Source of the DNA: Tipula vernalis
Taxonomy: Eukaryota; Arthropoda; Insecta; Diptera; Tipulidae
DNA length: 64,000 bases
Assembly (NCBI GenBank): GCA_958295665.1
Contig: OY282558.1
Location: 334,959,106-335,023,105 of the forward strand
Direction: 5' to 3'
Shown: positions 1-12,279 of the stretch, in pieces
Position numbering within the stretch: the first letter of the stretch is position 1
Layout of the letters: each line of letters begins with the position of its first letter
The notes under the pieces: model-generated
Told to the model about the DNA's origin: nothing
Seen by the model: only the letters and a program-made list of their open reading frames with translations
Databases searched by the model: none
Program-made: the position numbers and the translations under genes

Positions 1-519
1 TTAATCCGAATGCGTAAACTGAAACTGAAAAGACAAAAAATGTTGGTGCCATTACAACGTAAAATTGAACGACGTGAAAAGCGACGAGAAGAGAAAGCAC
101 TTATTGCGGCTCGATTGGATACGGCTATTGAGAAACAACTTTTGGATCGTTTGAAAAAGGGTACATATCAAGACATATATAATTTCCCACAAACTGCGTT
201 TACTAATGCGCTACAAGCGGAGGAAGTGGAAAGTGAGAATGAAGAAGCAGAAGCCGAATCTGAAACTGAAAAGGAAATGGAATTAGAAGAAGAGCTTGAA
301 AATGAGTTGGAAAAGGCAGAAGAATTTATCGAGGGTGATTCAAATGACGAAGTGGAAAGTGATGATGACGACGATGATGTCGATTCTGTTACAGATAGTG
401 ATGAAGATGTAAATGATTACGCTAGTGATGTTGACAATGGTGCTGAAAGTGATTCCGGTGGTAAAGCACAGGTTACAGTTGACAGTGATTTTGAATCTTC
501 AGAGGGATCAGATATTGAG
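1..519 (+). CDS. Mak16: Mak16 ribosome-biogenesis protein, penultimate coding exon (5' end outside window)
   Basis: The frame is open from base 1 and reads [19 protein letters not shown] followed by the basic block [20 protein letters not shown] and the [10 protein letters not shown] motif, which I recognise as the conserved core of MAK16. In yeast and animals MAK16 is a nucleolar factor needed for maturation of the large ribosomal subunit. After about residue 70 of this exon the protein becomes a Glu/Asp-rich acidic tail, as usual for the family. The exon ends ATTGAG before GTAAAA at 520 in phase 0. Reading on into the intron reaches a stop near 645, so intron retention would truncate the protein. 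The N-terminal half lies upstream of the window. Family assignment is confident; the donor is inferred from the fit to the exon at 6801. Confidence 0.93.
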
Positions 520-3500
520 GTAAAATTTGAGACTAAGTATATAACAATAGATTGGGTATTTATTTTTACTGCGAGTTGCAATAGTTATACATGTTTTCAT
601 AAAAAAATCATACTATTTTATTTCAAAAAATATTTCGATTCATGAAACTGGCAAAGTTTCAGTGAACATTGATAAACAAACTGGTGATCGCTGGAGATCC
701 CCCAACCGTGATACATAGGTTGAAGTTAATTTTTCACGCGAATTGAAAAAATCAACATTTATAAAAGACTATTATTTAGAATATCTTAATTCCAGTTTAT
801 ATTACATACATATGTATATAATTAATCTTTCATCTTTTTAAAATATTCGTTAACTTCTTTTTTAAATTTATTTAAATTATTAATCCTTTTTATTTCCTCA
901 GGAATAGAGTTACAAATTTGAGCCCTTTATAAAAGATCATTTGTTTTGTTTTTTCATTTTTTAAAGAGCGTAAACTAAAATCAGAAGTATTTCTTAGATC
1001 GTAAATATGGACACTTCTTACTTATTAAACTAAATCTTCGTTTAAATAATTTAAGAATACGTTAGTTTTCTTTTTAAATATCATGATTAATTCAAAAGCT
1101 TTTATTTTTTGACCGACGCGCATCCAATTCAATTTTCATAACATTAAACTCTAAACCTGTTTACTGTTAGAATATATCGCATTGCTTTATTTTCTAATTT
1201 TTGCAGTCTACTCACACCAAAAAGTGATGGCAGTAATCAAAATTTGGATTAATTATACCATTAAAAATATTACCCGTAATTCTTAAAACTCCTAATTACA
1301 TAATCTAAATGGTTTGGGATTAGTACATATACTCCCACTGAAATTGTAGAGTCGCTTGACCATTTGTGGAATCTTACCCTCCTTCAATTTCCTTAGAAAC
1401 TCTCTTATTAAAAGCTGTTTTTTTCGGTCTTTACATTTTTTTGGCCATAACCCAAATTCGATTCTCTTTAGTATATTTTTTCGCAGTTTAGTTTTTGATT
1501 GTGGATTAAATAATTTTGCTATCCTCTTGAAGCACTTACTTTTGATAAATAAATGATGCACTACTAAAAAAAAGGTTAAGCCTTCATGCATTACTCGTCT
1601 CTTTACTGCGCGACTACGTCGTTTGATGGTCGTTTTTAGCGGTGATCGTCTTTAAAAATTTCATTACAGTTTAAACTAGCAAGAAGAGGGTTAAAAATTT
1701 AATATATCAATCGTTTTTATTTAAAATATTTTTCCTATGATCGGCACTGCTTAACTACCGTGATTCCTCTTTTACATTATCGTCATCTACTATTGTTGTT
1801 ATTATTAGTTTTGTAATCAGACTTCAATTTATCTGAGAGTCGCAAATTGTACAACAAACACTACTACTATTATTATACTAAATTAAAAATTAGATCTAAA
1901 AATTGAATTCAATGTCATTTTGATTTTGAACTTTCATGTTCTTGACTTCAATAATTGGATTCATATTTGACTGGTTTGTTTTGCGGTTTTTCTTGTTAAA
2001 ATAAATTAAAGAAGTAGTAAATTCCATAGTAAATACCTCTGTAAAATGATTTAAAGCGAAAAATATTTGTTAGTCTGGTATAAAGATTGGAGATCATTCA
2101 TATAATATACATAAAAATCACTCGAGGGGAAAGTTGACAAAAATGATCAGAAACATCAATCTTTTGATTTATGAAATTTTCATAGATAGATAGATTGTCC
2201 TTTCGTATTTTTTATCGTGCGAATAAATTTTTGCTAATTTAAAAAATTAATTTATACTTTGTATTACTAGTAGATTAAATTGTTTAAACATATGATAATT
2301 TGTGAAAATTCATTTGTAGTACCTATTCGCTTATTATATTCGAGTTATATCTAACTAGTGTGCACTTAATTCAGCCTTTAGTAAAATAAAGGTGTTACAA
2401 ATTCATATGACATATCTTATTTAAAAAGTAAAAACAACAAAATATTAATTCTACAGAGCTTTATTATTATTGCCTTTTTCTTTAGTAGTATATTTGACAA
2501 GCGCGCGATCAAAACAAACGTGGGTACAACAAAATCAGCGAAATTATTGTTCGCGACGTGTATATGTGTCTCGTTTAAATTATTTAATTTGTTTTTTGTG
2601 GAAAGAAAATCGCGATTTTGTTCATATGATCTATAACTAATGCAACCGTAGGACAAATGTGCGCTCTCTGATTTATTGTGTTTCCAGTTTTAAAAATAAG
2701 AATAAAATTATTTATAAAAAAAAATTAGTGAATTTGTAAAGTGAAGATTTATTTGATCATAAAAATTTTCTTGATTAAAGTGAATTACCATTGATATAGA
2801 TTTTTATTGATGTTATGTACGATAAAATTATTAGAAGAAATATTTTTTTTAAAGTTAGTTTGTACGGCGCGTATCACTTAATACAAATATCTCTAGTAGT
2901 CAGCTTCTTTGATTTAAAAATTAGTTTCAATTAAATTACATTAGGATTATTTTTTAAGTAAACAATTTTAAATATTTTCCTTCATGAATTTTTCTTATGT
3001 ACTCTATGGTGTGTATTAGCGCATATTGATTTCAGCGCTGATAACACAAATTTAAAATTATCGTCTGTTATCAATTTTAAGGTGCTTCAAACGTATAAGC
3101 TAAAATTAGATAATTTGCCGTGTAGTTAGTTGTGTAGTTCTTGCGATATATGGCGTTACGACTGTCGTGAATTATCAGTTAGTGTTTTTGACAATATTTC
3201 TTTGGATGTATATTGTATTTATGTAGGTACACTTAAAGAAATTTCGGTTTATAAATTAAGTAAATTCCACAAATAGACATATTTAATTACTTTTCCTTAG
3301 TGATCAACTTAGCATTGTTTGTTCGGAATAAATTCTCAACTTTAATCTTTATCTGATATTAGCAAACCCCTAATAAAATATATTGCGGTAACATAAAGAT
3401 TACGTTTTTATCTATAATATTTATTTAATTTGTGGTGTGGTTCATGTTACGACCATCAGATCAAGAAGAACAACAAAATTAAAAACCAAAAATCCTGATA

Positions 3501-6500
3501 CGTGAACGAAATAATGAACTCGACGTGATTATCGCTTACTCAAATAACTTTTTTTATTTTTCCCGCGCAAAATAAATTATAGAAAATAGTATAAATTATA
3601 ATCATTTTAATTATAATCGTGACAATCTAATATACAATGTTATTCGTTTATTAAATGCTAAGCAAAAACTGCGTTCTATTAATTCTTACCCCATCTAAAT
3701 ACATACTACTTTCGCCGTATCACCCTTTTGAATCAATCATAATCACTGAACATTGAAAATTGCAAAATAATTCTGAAATTACAATCGATTATTTACCAAT
3801 TTACACGAGCCCTAGGTAATACAAATTACCGATTACACAATGTTGTCATCGATCAAAAAAATAGTTAAATGTAGTTTAGTTTAGTAAAATGATCGTAATA
3901 TTATCAACCCTTTAAATTATATGATAACTGAAATATGTCCAATTGGCGAGAACTAGCAGATACGAATTTAATAAGTAGCAACAACAATTTTGACTGGATT
4001 AGTATATTCATTGAAATTTTAACTGAATCAATCAAGTAAATCGTGATAAATGTAGATATAGAAACGTAATACCTTTGGTACTATATACCAGTATATAAAC
4101 CGTACGTTGAAGCAAACAACAAGCGTCACGTTTTAAGTAAAACTTAAATGTATTCACAAGTTTAAGAAGTTTCATTTACGGTAATAAACTAAAAAAATTA
4201 CAGAGGCATAGATTGCCATGTAGACTTGTATTGTGTATTTTTTATGACTAATAACATTTTTTTGAGAAATAAAAAAGTACAGAAACAAATATTACGTAAT
4301 CAATGTAAGGAATTTTTTGGGACCATTCATTTGTAATTTGAAAGGAAGAGTATCTATTGTCAACGTTTGATATTTATATTTGAATACATATTTACTTTAT
4401 AAATTTGATATTCATAGTAACTCGTAAATATATTCCAATTATCAGACTTGTCAGAATCTTAAATTTGTGATAAAACCATAGCAAATCATAAGCATTCTAA
4501 AGAAAAAATATTTTTTAGTTATATTGCGTATGATTTGCTATGAAAATTATAAGAAATACTAAATAGTTATTTGCTGTTAGAAATTGTTTTACTGAACAAC
4601 CTTCAATTTATTGATAGTTTAATTTAATTGATTTTTCATGCAAAAGCTATGGATATCGATTGTTACACATTTAACTACTATTTACGGCTAAGTGTGTTTA
4701 TTTTAGATATGTTGAGTTTCACCTTTTTGCTGTAGACTTTGTTGCCTGCAAAAAACCCAAAAACGTATAACATTTTATGACATTTTTTTTTGTTCATATT
4801 TGCTTATGGAAAATGCAGTTTTGGTTTAAAGAATGAGATAATTTGCATCTGCAAAAATCGTTGAATATAAATCAGTCTTAAACTTGTTGTTTTCTGAATA
4901 CAATCGATAAAAATTTCATGGCACACAAAATCTCAAATGTTAGCATGTTGCGAGAACTGAAAATGACAAATCAAAATATGAAAACAAATTGAAATTAATT
5001 TGACTAGAGTTGAAAGGTGAGAATTATTCAGCAAGTAGTAATTAACATAGTGGCTGATGTTTGGTCAGAGCCGACGTGTTTGTTTAGGTTTTTTTACGAT
5101 TCAAGATGTACATTTCAATTAAGCACCAGATTTATTTGCACTTCCTTTTTTACGAAAACTATTACAAATTACAAAAAATATACGCAATTAAAAATTATGC
5201 CTAACAAATTAATTCAGTAAATTAATTTTCTTAAATAGGAATCACATTAATCGGGTCTGTGAATTCGTTGGCATTCCTAAGTCAAGAGTTTTTGAGAAAA
5301 TTTAAATTCAAACGTTTTGCAATAAATGAGTATTCCGTATTCCGTAAAAGTTCGCCAGGAAAAAAGACAAAAAGGATTTTTCATTCTGGTCTGTTGGCGA
5401 GTTCCAAATCGAAATTGAATACATGACATTGTTATTGTAGTTTGGTAAATAAAATACGGCTATAATTCTTTATAATTTTCCCAGAGTTGTGCAAAATTTT
5501 GCCATTCCAGGCAACTTGGAATTTTATTACATATTTTTTCTGGTGTGTCTATCATTTTTTGGTGATATTTTTCCTAACATGTTTATTCAAATATAGCTTC
5601 TTGCGATACATAACATGTTAACCTATTTTGATATATGTAACACGTTTACCTTTATGTTTTTACAGCAAATATAAATAAAAATAAAAGCATTAACAAAGCA
5701 AATTCACGTTTTTTTTCAAAATATTTTCATTTAAAATATTGCAAATCTTCAAAAATTGGGCGAATCCATCGCAAAAGTAAAATTTAGTAACAATTACCAT
5801 ACATAATTGTACTTTTATGGAGTATGTAGTTCTCTTGGCGTGTACTACAGTAAGTCAGTCACAACTATAAGTAAGAATGCGATATACAGAAAGTGCACTT
5901 TTCCGACCAGCGACCCTTTTGGCCCATTCAAATCTGTTGATTTGGTAAATTTCTTAGTTTTGTATTTGAATTTTGTTTGAAAAATGCATCGCATTATTAG
6001 TCACTGCATCTCCATTGCCTTCAAGGGCTCACAGCAATTTGTTAACAAATTGGAAAGTACCATGTCGCGCAGTACCAATAAAGTAATAACTCAATCTAAT
6101 TAATTTGCAAAAAAGACGAACCACTAAGAATTTTATAATTAAATTTCACTTATTTCAGTAGCTACTGCCATCTACTAAAAATGGTTTTGGATTCGTCACT
6201 TAAATTTACAGATACATTTTTGAGTTAAGTGAAAGTTATTCTACAATTGTTATGCCCTCTAGCAGTTTTTGAGCCCCTCGATAAATTAGATTATGAATTT
6301 TGACCGAATTCCTGCTATAAATATTTGGTTTAATTAAAAAAATTCCCAGAGTTTATAATATGTAATTATGTCATCTTACCTCTTGTTTACCAATAATTGG
6401 ACTTTCGTAATTCGTAAAAGTACCGGTTATAGAAAAATCGAATGTCAGAAGTTATGTAAAACGCCATAACCTATTCGATTAGTTATTCATTACCGAATAT

Positions 6501-6800
6501 AGGAAGTAGCTATACGTTTATTACCATAATTAAATTTTTATTATTATTGTATATTTTGAATGATTATGTATATTTCATTACCAACTTGTTTATGATTATT
6601 TCGTCAAAAAATGAAATTGCGAAATATTTATCTCAGACAAAAATAAATATGTTAACGTTGTTTCACAATTACATTAAAACTAACATTTAATAAAAATCTA
6701 TATTTTACTTTATTTTTAAGTTTTAAACAATAAACTAATAAAATATTTGTGTCTCTAATATAATATTGAAAGTGAATTATATTTACAAACGTTCTTATAG
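520..6800 (+). other. Large Mak16 intron, about 6.3 kb
   Basis: The donor GTAAAA at 520 and the acceptor TTCTTATAG ending at 6800 join two phase-0 exons of Mak16. The intron is very AT-rich. It has short ORFs on both strands (for example 1292-1591 minus, 99 residues, lysine-rich, and 2417-2656 minus) that I do not recognise and do not call as genes. A small palindrome lies at about 4477-4542. No transposase, RNA gene or further exon was recognised in it. By contrast, the introns of the methyltransferase gene in this window are 55-78 bp. Confidence 0.8.
4477..4542. repeat. Small palindrome in the Mak16 intron
   Basis: CCATAGCAAATCATAAGC on the left is mirrored by GCGTATGATTTGCTATG on the right around a loop of about 30 bases. 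It looks like a very short inverted-repeat element or a chance hairpin. No target duplication was identified. Confidence 0.4.
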
Positions 6801-6968
6801 GATATCGGACAATCGTTAGCATCTTCTTCTAAGAGAAAGATTCCAACGCCTAAAGTGGTTAAGAAAAAGATTAATTTACGCCACGCACCAAAATCTAAAG
6901 TTAAGAAACCACGCATCGAAGTAGAATATGAAGTGGAGACACCATCGAGGCAAAGGCTACATCAGTGA
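6801..6968 (+). CDS. Mak16: Mak16 ribosome-biogenesis protein, last coding exon
   Basis: This exon starts directly after a TTCTTATAG acceptor and continues the frame of 1-519 in phase 0. It encodes 55 residues and a TGA stop. The peptide holds a basic region (KKKINLRHAPKSKVKK) and the terminal motif KPRIEVEYEVE, matching the conserved MAK16 C-terminus. It provides the basic, probably nucleolar-targeting tail after the acidic stretch of the previous exon. The two pieces together give about 228 residues of the C-terminal part of the protein. Confidence 0.92.
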   Translation, partial: DIGQSLASSSKRKIPTPKVVKKKINLRHAPKSKVKKPRIEVEYEVETPSRQRLHQ

Positions 6969-7014
6969 GGTAAACGTAAATAGTTTTATTAAAAAAAATT
7001 AATATTTTTATTTA

Positions 7015-7046
7015 AATAAATAAATAAAAAATGAAATAAAAATTTC
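7015..7046 (+). promoter_or_regulatory. Mak16 polyadenylation signal cluster
   Basis: Overlapping AATAAA hexamers begin at 7015, about 47 bases after the Mak16 stop, with more copies over the next 30 bases. The spacing suits a short 3' UTR. The call rests only on motif and position. Confidence 0.5.
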
Positions 7047-8042
7047 TACAATTTTTGGTCTTTTCTTGATTTGTTTTACCTTGAAGCTTCTCATTTTATG
7101 TGTGGTATTACGTATAAACTTTGTTAGTTTAGCCATTAAGTTAAATTTTATTTCTTGGCATTTTGCGGGTAAAACCATTATAACACAATATTTCGTTTTT
7201 TTTGTAAATTTCTTCTACACAGACATTATCTGTTATATAAACTATATAAATCAAAACTACTCTAATATTCACCTTGAAATTCTGGATTGTCCAAAACTGA
7301 AATTTTAAGAAATTTCTCAAATCGTAAAAAAAAACATGTTAAACCGTCTACGTTAATTGATGGTATTTGTTTGCTGTCTTTAATTACGTGAAATAGACGT
7401 TTAACCCTTTGTTGACTGCGAGTTTATAAAAATAAAATTTAGTAATGACGACTGCAGATCATGAATTCCACGTATTGAACAATTTTTGAACTTTCGGAAC
7501 TATGCTGTTTGTCATTATTAAACAAATAAACAATCAATCTTAGTTGATAATTACTAGATTTGGAGTTACACTTTGGCAATATTTCCGATGTGTCCACTTT
7601 AAGAATGTAAATTTTCAGATAAAAAACATTTCCAATTGCCTGATGGATAATATTCGATATTCATATATGGTATGTATATGCAATATCAGACAATTAATGT
7701 CATTTAGCGTATTCAAATCATATTTGTTATTCTCTACGAGAGGTCTCGTTCATTTTTGTTTGAACATTTCGTCTGGGGCATGCAAAACGACATTATTACT
7801 TTTACCAGACACCAGGTGGCAGCATGTCATTTTAAAGGATAGCTTTAAATTTGACGTTTCGATTTTACACTGAAATATATGGTTAAATTTAGGTGGATCT
7901 AATAAATTTATTCATTTTTATTATATTAAACGTTAAATTAACAACAGCACAGGAGAAAAATATACAAAATATTTGTTACTTTCCTGTTTATTAAAAAAAT
8001 TGTTGTTCTTTCGTTTAATTTTATTTGAAAAGAAGACCAAAA
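7047..8042. other. Intergenic DNA with one half of a diverged inverted repeat
   Basis: No supported gene. The segment at about 7740-7830 contains GGGGCATGCA and GTGGCAGCA blocks that recur in the same order, inverted, at about 10610-10700. The two segments therefore bracket the THAP fragment and the hAT-like element. Confidence 0.35.
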
Positions 8043-8946
8043 ATGGTTACAACCTGTTGTGTGCCGAAATGCAACAACAAATTTTCAAAAAATTGCGGCA
8101 TAAAATTTCATCGGTTTCCGTACCAACATATTTTAAAACAAAAGTGGATTATAAAATTACGGCTAGGGAAATATCCCTCAAAATGGTTCTTATACCGATT
8201 TTCCATCGTCAATAGTATAATAGCATAATAGTATAATACTATTATACTATTATTCCTTGTCGGTTTTCCATCGCACGCGATGAAGTTAGCACCAATTATA
8301 GTTTTTTTTATGTGAACATAGGTATAATTCTTATTTTGAACATTTTAACGTCTATTCATAATAAAAAAACAATTAAAAAAAACCAAGCATACGCATTAGT
8401 TGTGTTTTTAAAAAATTAATAAAATGTATGGACTATGCAGATACCAAAAAAAAAAACAAAAAAAAAAATCGAATGGTAATTTAGTGAATTGTCAAAATAA
8501 TACACTGTCAGATAAATTTACAATGTTAAAAACACAATTTGCTACCTATTATATTTTTGATAGCTAGTATAACAAAATATTATATTTATACTATTATACT
8601 ATCAACTTCGGTTTTCCATCGTCGTAGTATAATAGTATAATACTATTATACTATTATACTATGACGATGGAAAATCGGTACTAGTTTGTAGTGCTCATTT
8701 TGATGAAAATGATTACAAGATAAGTAGGTTTCATCAAGACAAGACATATTTCACATATTAATGATAATTTTTGCAACGGAAATATTTGATTTATTTGTAG
8801 GCGTTAATAAAGTGCTTAAACGTGGTTCAATACCTCCAAAAAATATCCCGCTAAGGAAATTTGAAAGTACTGGTAAACACAGTGCAAAGGAACGCGAAAA
8901 ACGGCACAGCCAGAGGAACTTTTATTGGACATCGGCTCCTACTTAG
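8043..8946 (+). pseudogene. THAP-domain gene fragment, interrupted
   Basis: From the ATG at 8043 the frame reads VTTCCVPKCNNKFSKNCGIK and HRFPYQHILKQKWIIKLRL, the first half of a THAP (C2CH) zinc-binding DNA-recognition domain. The coding sense stops at an AT-rich inverted-repeat insertion (8195-8678). It resumes at about 8681 in another frame with LVCSAHFDENDYK, which holds the final Cys and His of the C2CH signature. At about 8800-8946 a further frame gives VLKRGSIPPKNIPL, resembling the AVPTIF box that ends THAP domains. THAP domains occur in host regulators and in P-element transposases. The disruption and frame changes make this a pseudogene. I cannot say whether the parent was a host gene or a transposon. 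Confidence 0.72.
8195..8678. mobile_element. Tc1/mariner-type MITE inside the THAP fragment
   Basis: The left end CCGATTTTCCATCGTC (8195) is the inverse of the right end GACGATGGAAAATCGG (8678), and TA lies on both outer sides, as for Tc1/mariner insertions. Inside each end is a run built from TAGTATAATAGTATAA that is itself palindromic, and TCGGTTTTCCATCG recurs near 8262 and 8606. It may therefore be two related palindromes with spacer rather than one simple MITE. It encodes nothing recognisable. Confidence 0.7.
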
Positions 8947-9224
8947 GTCAAGACCTTGCCATAAGTTTAATCTAGAAAGTATTTGTTTATAATTTGATTT
9001 ATGATTAGGTAATAACAGAATAAAAATCACCTGTTTAATAAATCTTTTTTATTTCCTGTGGTTTTCGCTCCTAAGAGATTTAATTTTTTTTTTAATTCAA
9101 CAACATTGGCCATTTTCACTGCTATATGTACTCAAATATTCTGAAACTATTTTAAATGATGAACAACACTAAACTACATGTATAAAACTTAATACCAGGG
9201 CTATGGAGTTTGGGAGAAAATGTT

Positions 9225-9332
9225 CGGCTCCGGCTCCCGCTCCGACTCCGGGAATTTATAGATTTATTAACGACTCCGGCTCCAACTCCGACTCCGGCTC
9301 CAGCTCCGGCTCCAACTCCGACTCCTGCTCCT
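9225..9332. repeat. GGCTCC/GACTCC hexamer array, left subterminal
   Basis: Irregular tandem CTCCGG, CTCCGA and CTCCAA hexamers, broken once by about 25 bases of AT-rich sequence. They belong to the hAT-like element and are far more GC-rich than the surroundings. ORFs through this array give Pro/Thr/Ala repeats that are artefacts. Confidence 0.85.
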
Positions 9333-10210
9333 ATACCAAATATTTATCTTTCTAAGCTTAAACCAAATTATCATTTCCGTGAAACGGTTATTTATGTACT
9401 CAAAAATTATTGCCGTTTGTTATATAATTTGTAGAAGTGCTTGCTTACATTTTGGCGTAACGAATACCTAAATAAACAAAAGTTGATGATAAGATGGCTT
9501 AGGTAAGACTACGGGGTTGGAATATATAGTTTGAACGGATGAACGGCGCCAAAGGAATATTCTGTACAGAGTCAGAGCTACCCTACCGAAGCAAATAAAA
9601 TTTATCGAATATTCCGGTACCACTCAGGGACTAAGCAGCGATACTATATTAGCCTATTCTATATACAATATTACGCTATATATCGGGAAAGCTACTAAAC
9701 GGTGCATTTAGGAGAAGCCACAATTCGAAGGATATCTTTCTTTAAAGTCAATAATCCGACGACACATTTAAATTTCGTACGAAATCAGTCAAAGTTTCTA
9801 TTGATTTATCACCGATTGCAAAGCCCGCAACATGTTTGAAATTTTTCAGATTCCATAACTCAGTGTTAATTCTTCCTGAGTTTTTTTTTCATATTTTGGT
9901 TTGGTTTAACATCAGTAATTTTCCGTGAAATGTGATTATAAAATATTTAATTAGATTTGCTTGCTTAATATAAAATTGGAAAAAATTAGGATTTCATTGA
10001 AAATCTCGACCCAAACTTCTGCACGAAAATTTAAAATTACATTTCTCGATATTTCGAGAGTTTAAAAAAGAAGAAGATTTATCGAGAGGAAACCCTAACT
10101 TCGGCCAATCTGATTTGGAATTTCAATCTAAACTGCGCTAACGCATACTATATATAAATAATTTAGCTTAGTAGAAGAACAGGAAAATAGGAATAAAAAC
10201 AAACAAAAAT

Positions 10211-10319
10211 CCGGAGCCGGAGTCGGTCAATTTCACATGGCTCCGGCTCCGACTCCGGCTCCTTTAAAAATACGAAAATAAACATAAGCTCCGCGGCTCC
10301 GACTCCGGCTCCGACTCCA
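10211..10319. repeat. GGCTCC/GACTCC hexamer array, right subterminal
   Basis: Same hexamers as at 9225-9332. This copy contains both strand senses: GGAGCCGGAGTCGG first, then GGCTCCGGCTCCGACTCC. It mirrors the left array within the hAT-like element. Confidence 0.82.
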
Positions 10320-10335
10320 CAGCCCTTCTTAATAC

Positions 10336-12279
10336 TAAGCAAGCAATTAATATGCAACCAAAAACCCTACATGAAACAATTTTTAAATATTTTTAAGTAG
10401 TGCGATAGAAACGGAGGAAACAAAACTTTTTGAGGTTAAAGGTAGTTCACTATATTAAATAGAAATTAATTAAAAACCCGAATGGTTTTTTTGTTTAAAA
10501 CAGTTAACCATATAACATTTCACTTATTTAAAACTATTCTTTTTATTGACACTACTTAGAAATATTTTAAAATATAAAAATTGTTTCATGTTATTTCTAT
10601 CCTGGAAACGAACGTGCTGCCACAAAAATAGCGGCAAGTATTTTTACTATATGCATGCCCCATTCCTCCTGGCCCGAGCTCGTTCATTTTGAACGATTGC
10701 ATTTAAAAAGTTGAATGAAAAGAATGTTAAGTCTAAAGACCCGTTTTCGCTATATAACTTAATTCAGGCATTATAATAGGTTATAAATTGTAACATTGTT
10801 ATAATTCATGTTTTGCTGTGTAAAATAACTCACTATATAACAAATAGCAATGTTATACATCAAATGCCATAAAAACATTATTATATCACGAAAATCGTTA
10901 TTTAACGTAGTAGGGTTACGTAGAACTATATTATTAATTTTTGTAAAATGTCGTATAACATTCTTGTTCCAACAATATTGGAATGGGCCTTTACATAGTG
11001 GAAAAGTGCCTTAAGGATTTATTTGAACTGACATGTAAGTATATTTTATTTCTTTTAGTATAGTAAATACATGAAATGTAGTCTACTTTTGAAACCGTTT
11101 AAGCTTTAAGGCTACAACTACAACGATTCCGAGTAACATATTTTTCTGAAAATCTTATTACGCCGATGGGGATGTCGACGAATGTTGGTGGTTTGTCCAT
11201 AAAACAAATTGTGTAGTGCAACAAGTGTATTTTGTTGACAAAATTACAACAACAATAACATAGGATATAAAGCGCCGCGTGATTTAATTAAATCAATCAA
11301 AACTAAATTTGTTTAAATTTTTCTCAACAAAATATCGCCATTCACTCAGCAGGGGATTATCGCACAAATCCCAATATTCGTCGACATATCCCAATTGTCT
11401 GCCTGCGGGTTTAGGACTGAGAATTATACAGAAGAGCTGACGAACTCTGTTGCAAAAAACCTATTCGATAATTATTACAGTTCTACTTTTCTAAATAATT
11501 CATTTTTAGGTAACGCTTAATCTAACAATAATTCGATTCAGATATAAATAAAATAGAAAACTAACAAAAATTTAGAGGAATTCTTAACCAACAGATAAAC
11601 AGAGTGTTAAGTTTAAGAATGCAAATACTTAAGTGGGTTATTCTAAAGTCAAATCTTAGTTCTAGTGATATTTGTTCTTTATTGAACTCCAGGAAATATT
11701 TCGTAAGGATTTTTGACGACTTAATGTTAAGAACAGAAACACACATACATACAGTTTTTAATATACAATAACAAAAGCAAGATTAAGAAATGAACTAAAT
11801 CGAATAAAAAACATTAATTTTTACCATATGAAACATTAAAAAAAATAATAATGTTAAAATTAAAATGTAAATAAATCTTCTAATATCAAAAAAGTACTAA
11901 AAGCTATAACTAATCACTAATTAGTATTATCGGAAGTACGCGTTCTAGACATTGCAGTTAGAGGTTCATACATGTCATACTCAGTTCGGCCGAAGTCGTC
12001 TTTTAAAAATTATGTTTTCTCAAATTTTTTTGAGGAGCAGCAACAATATGTTCACACAATAGGTTCGGAGCATCACATTCACCACTGAGAAGACCAGCAA
12101 CAGAGCAGAGTATATATATCATCTAATAGCTAGAGGTCCCACATTAAACATAGAACTTCGAAAACTGAAGGAAGAGTCAGATACTGTTCCCACCTCATCA
12201 GTGTTGGATCAATTAAATTTAATTTACGCATTAATTTTTTATGCAAATAAAAAAAAATCATTTTGAAACGTACCGAAGG
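10336..12279. other. AT-rich DNA without recognised gene
   Basis: Apart from the inverted partner (10610-10700) of the 7740-7830 segment, I see no coding region or structured repeat. Short ORFs (for example 11561-11746 minus) are unsupported. Confidence 0.4.

Larger units (their letters stand above)
9196..10327. mobile_element. Non-autonomous hAT-like element with subterminal CTCCGR arrays
   Basis: The left end begins CAGGGCTATGGAG and the right end finishes CTCCACAGCCCTT, an imperfect terminal inverted repeat. An exact 8-bp direct repeat CTTAATAC flanks the element at 9188-9195 and 10328-10335. An 8-bp duplication with a CAGGGCT terminus is typical of hAT transposons. Both subterminal zones carry arrays of GGCTCC/GACTCC hexamers (9225-9332 and 10211-10319). 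The roughly 870-bp interior has no transposase I can recognise. Confidence 0.82.

Noticed and set aside
1292..1591. Lysine-rich 99-residue ORF on the minus strand in the Mak16 intron
   Set aside because: No motif, no splice-site support, and composition as expected from AT-rich DNA. Not called as a gene.
2417..2656. 79-residue minus-strand ORF in the Mak16 intron
   Set aside because: No recognisable domain and no supporting signals.
9210..9434. Pro/Thr/Ala-rich ORF over the hexamer array
   Set aside because: A translation artefact of the CTCCGR simple repeat in a hAT-like element.
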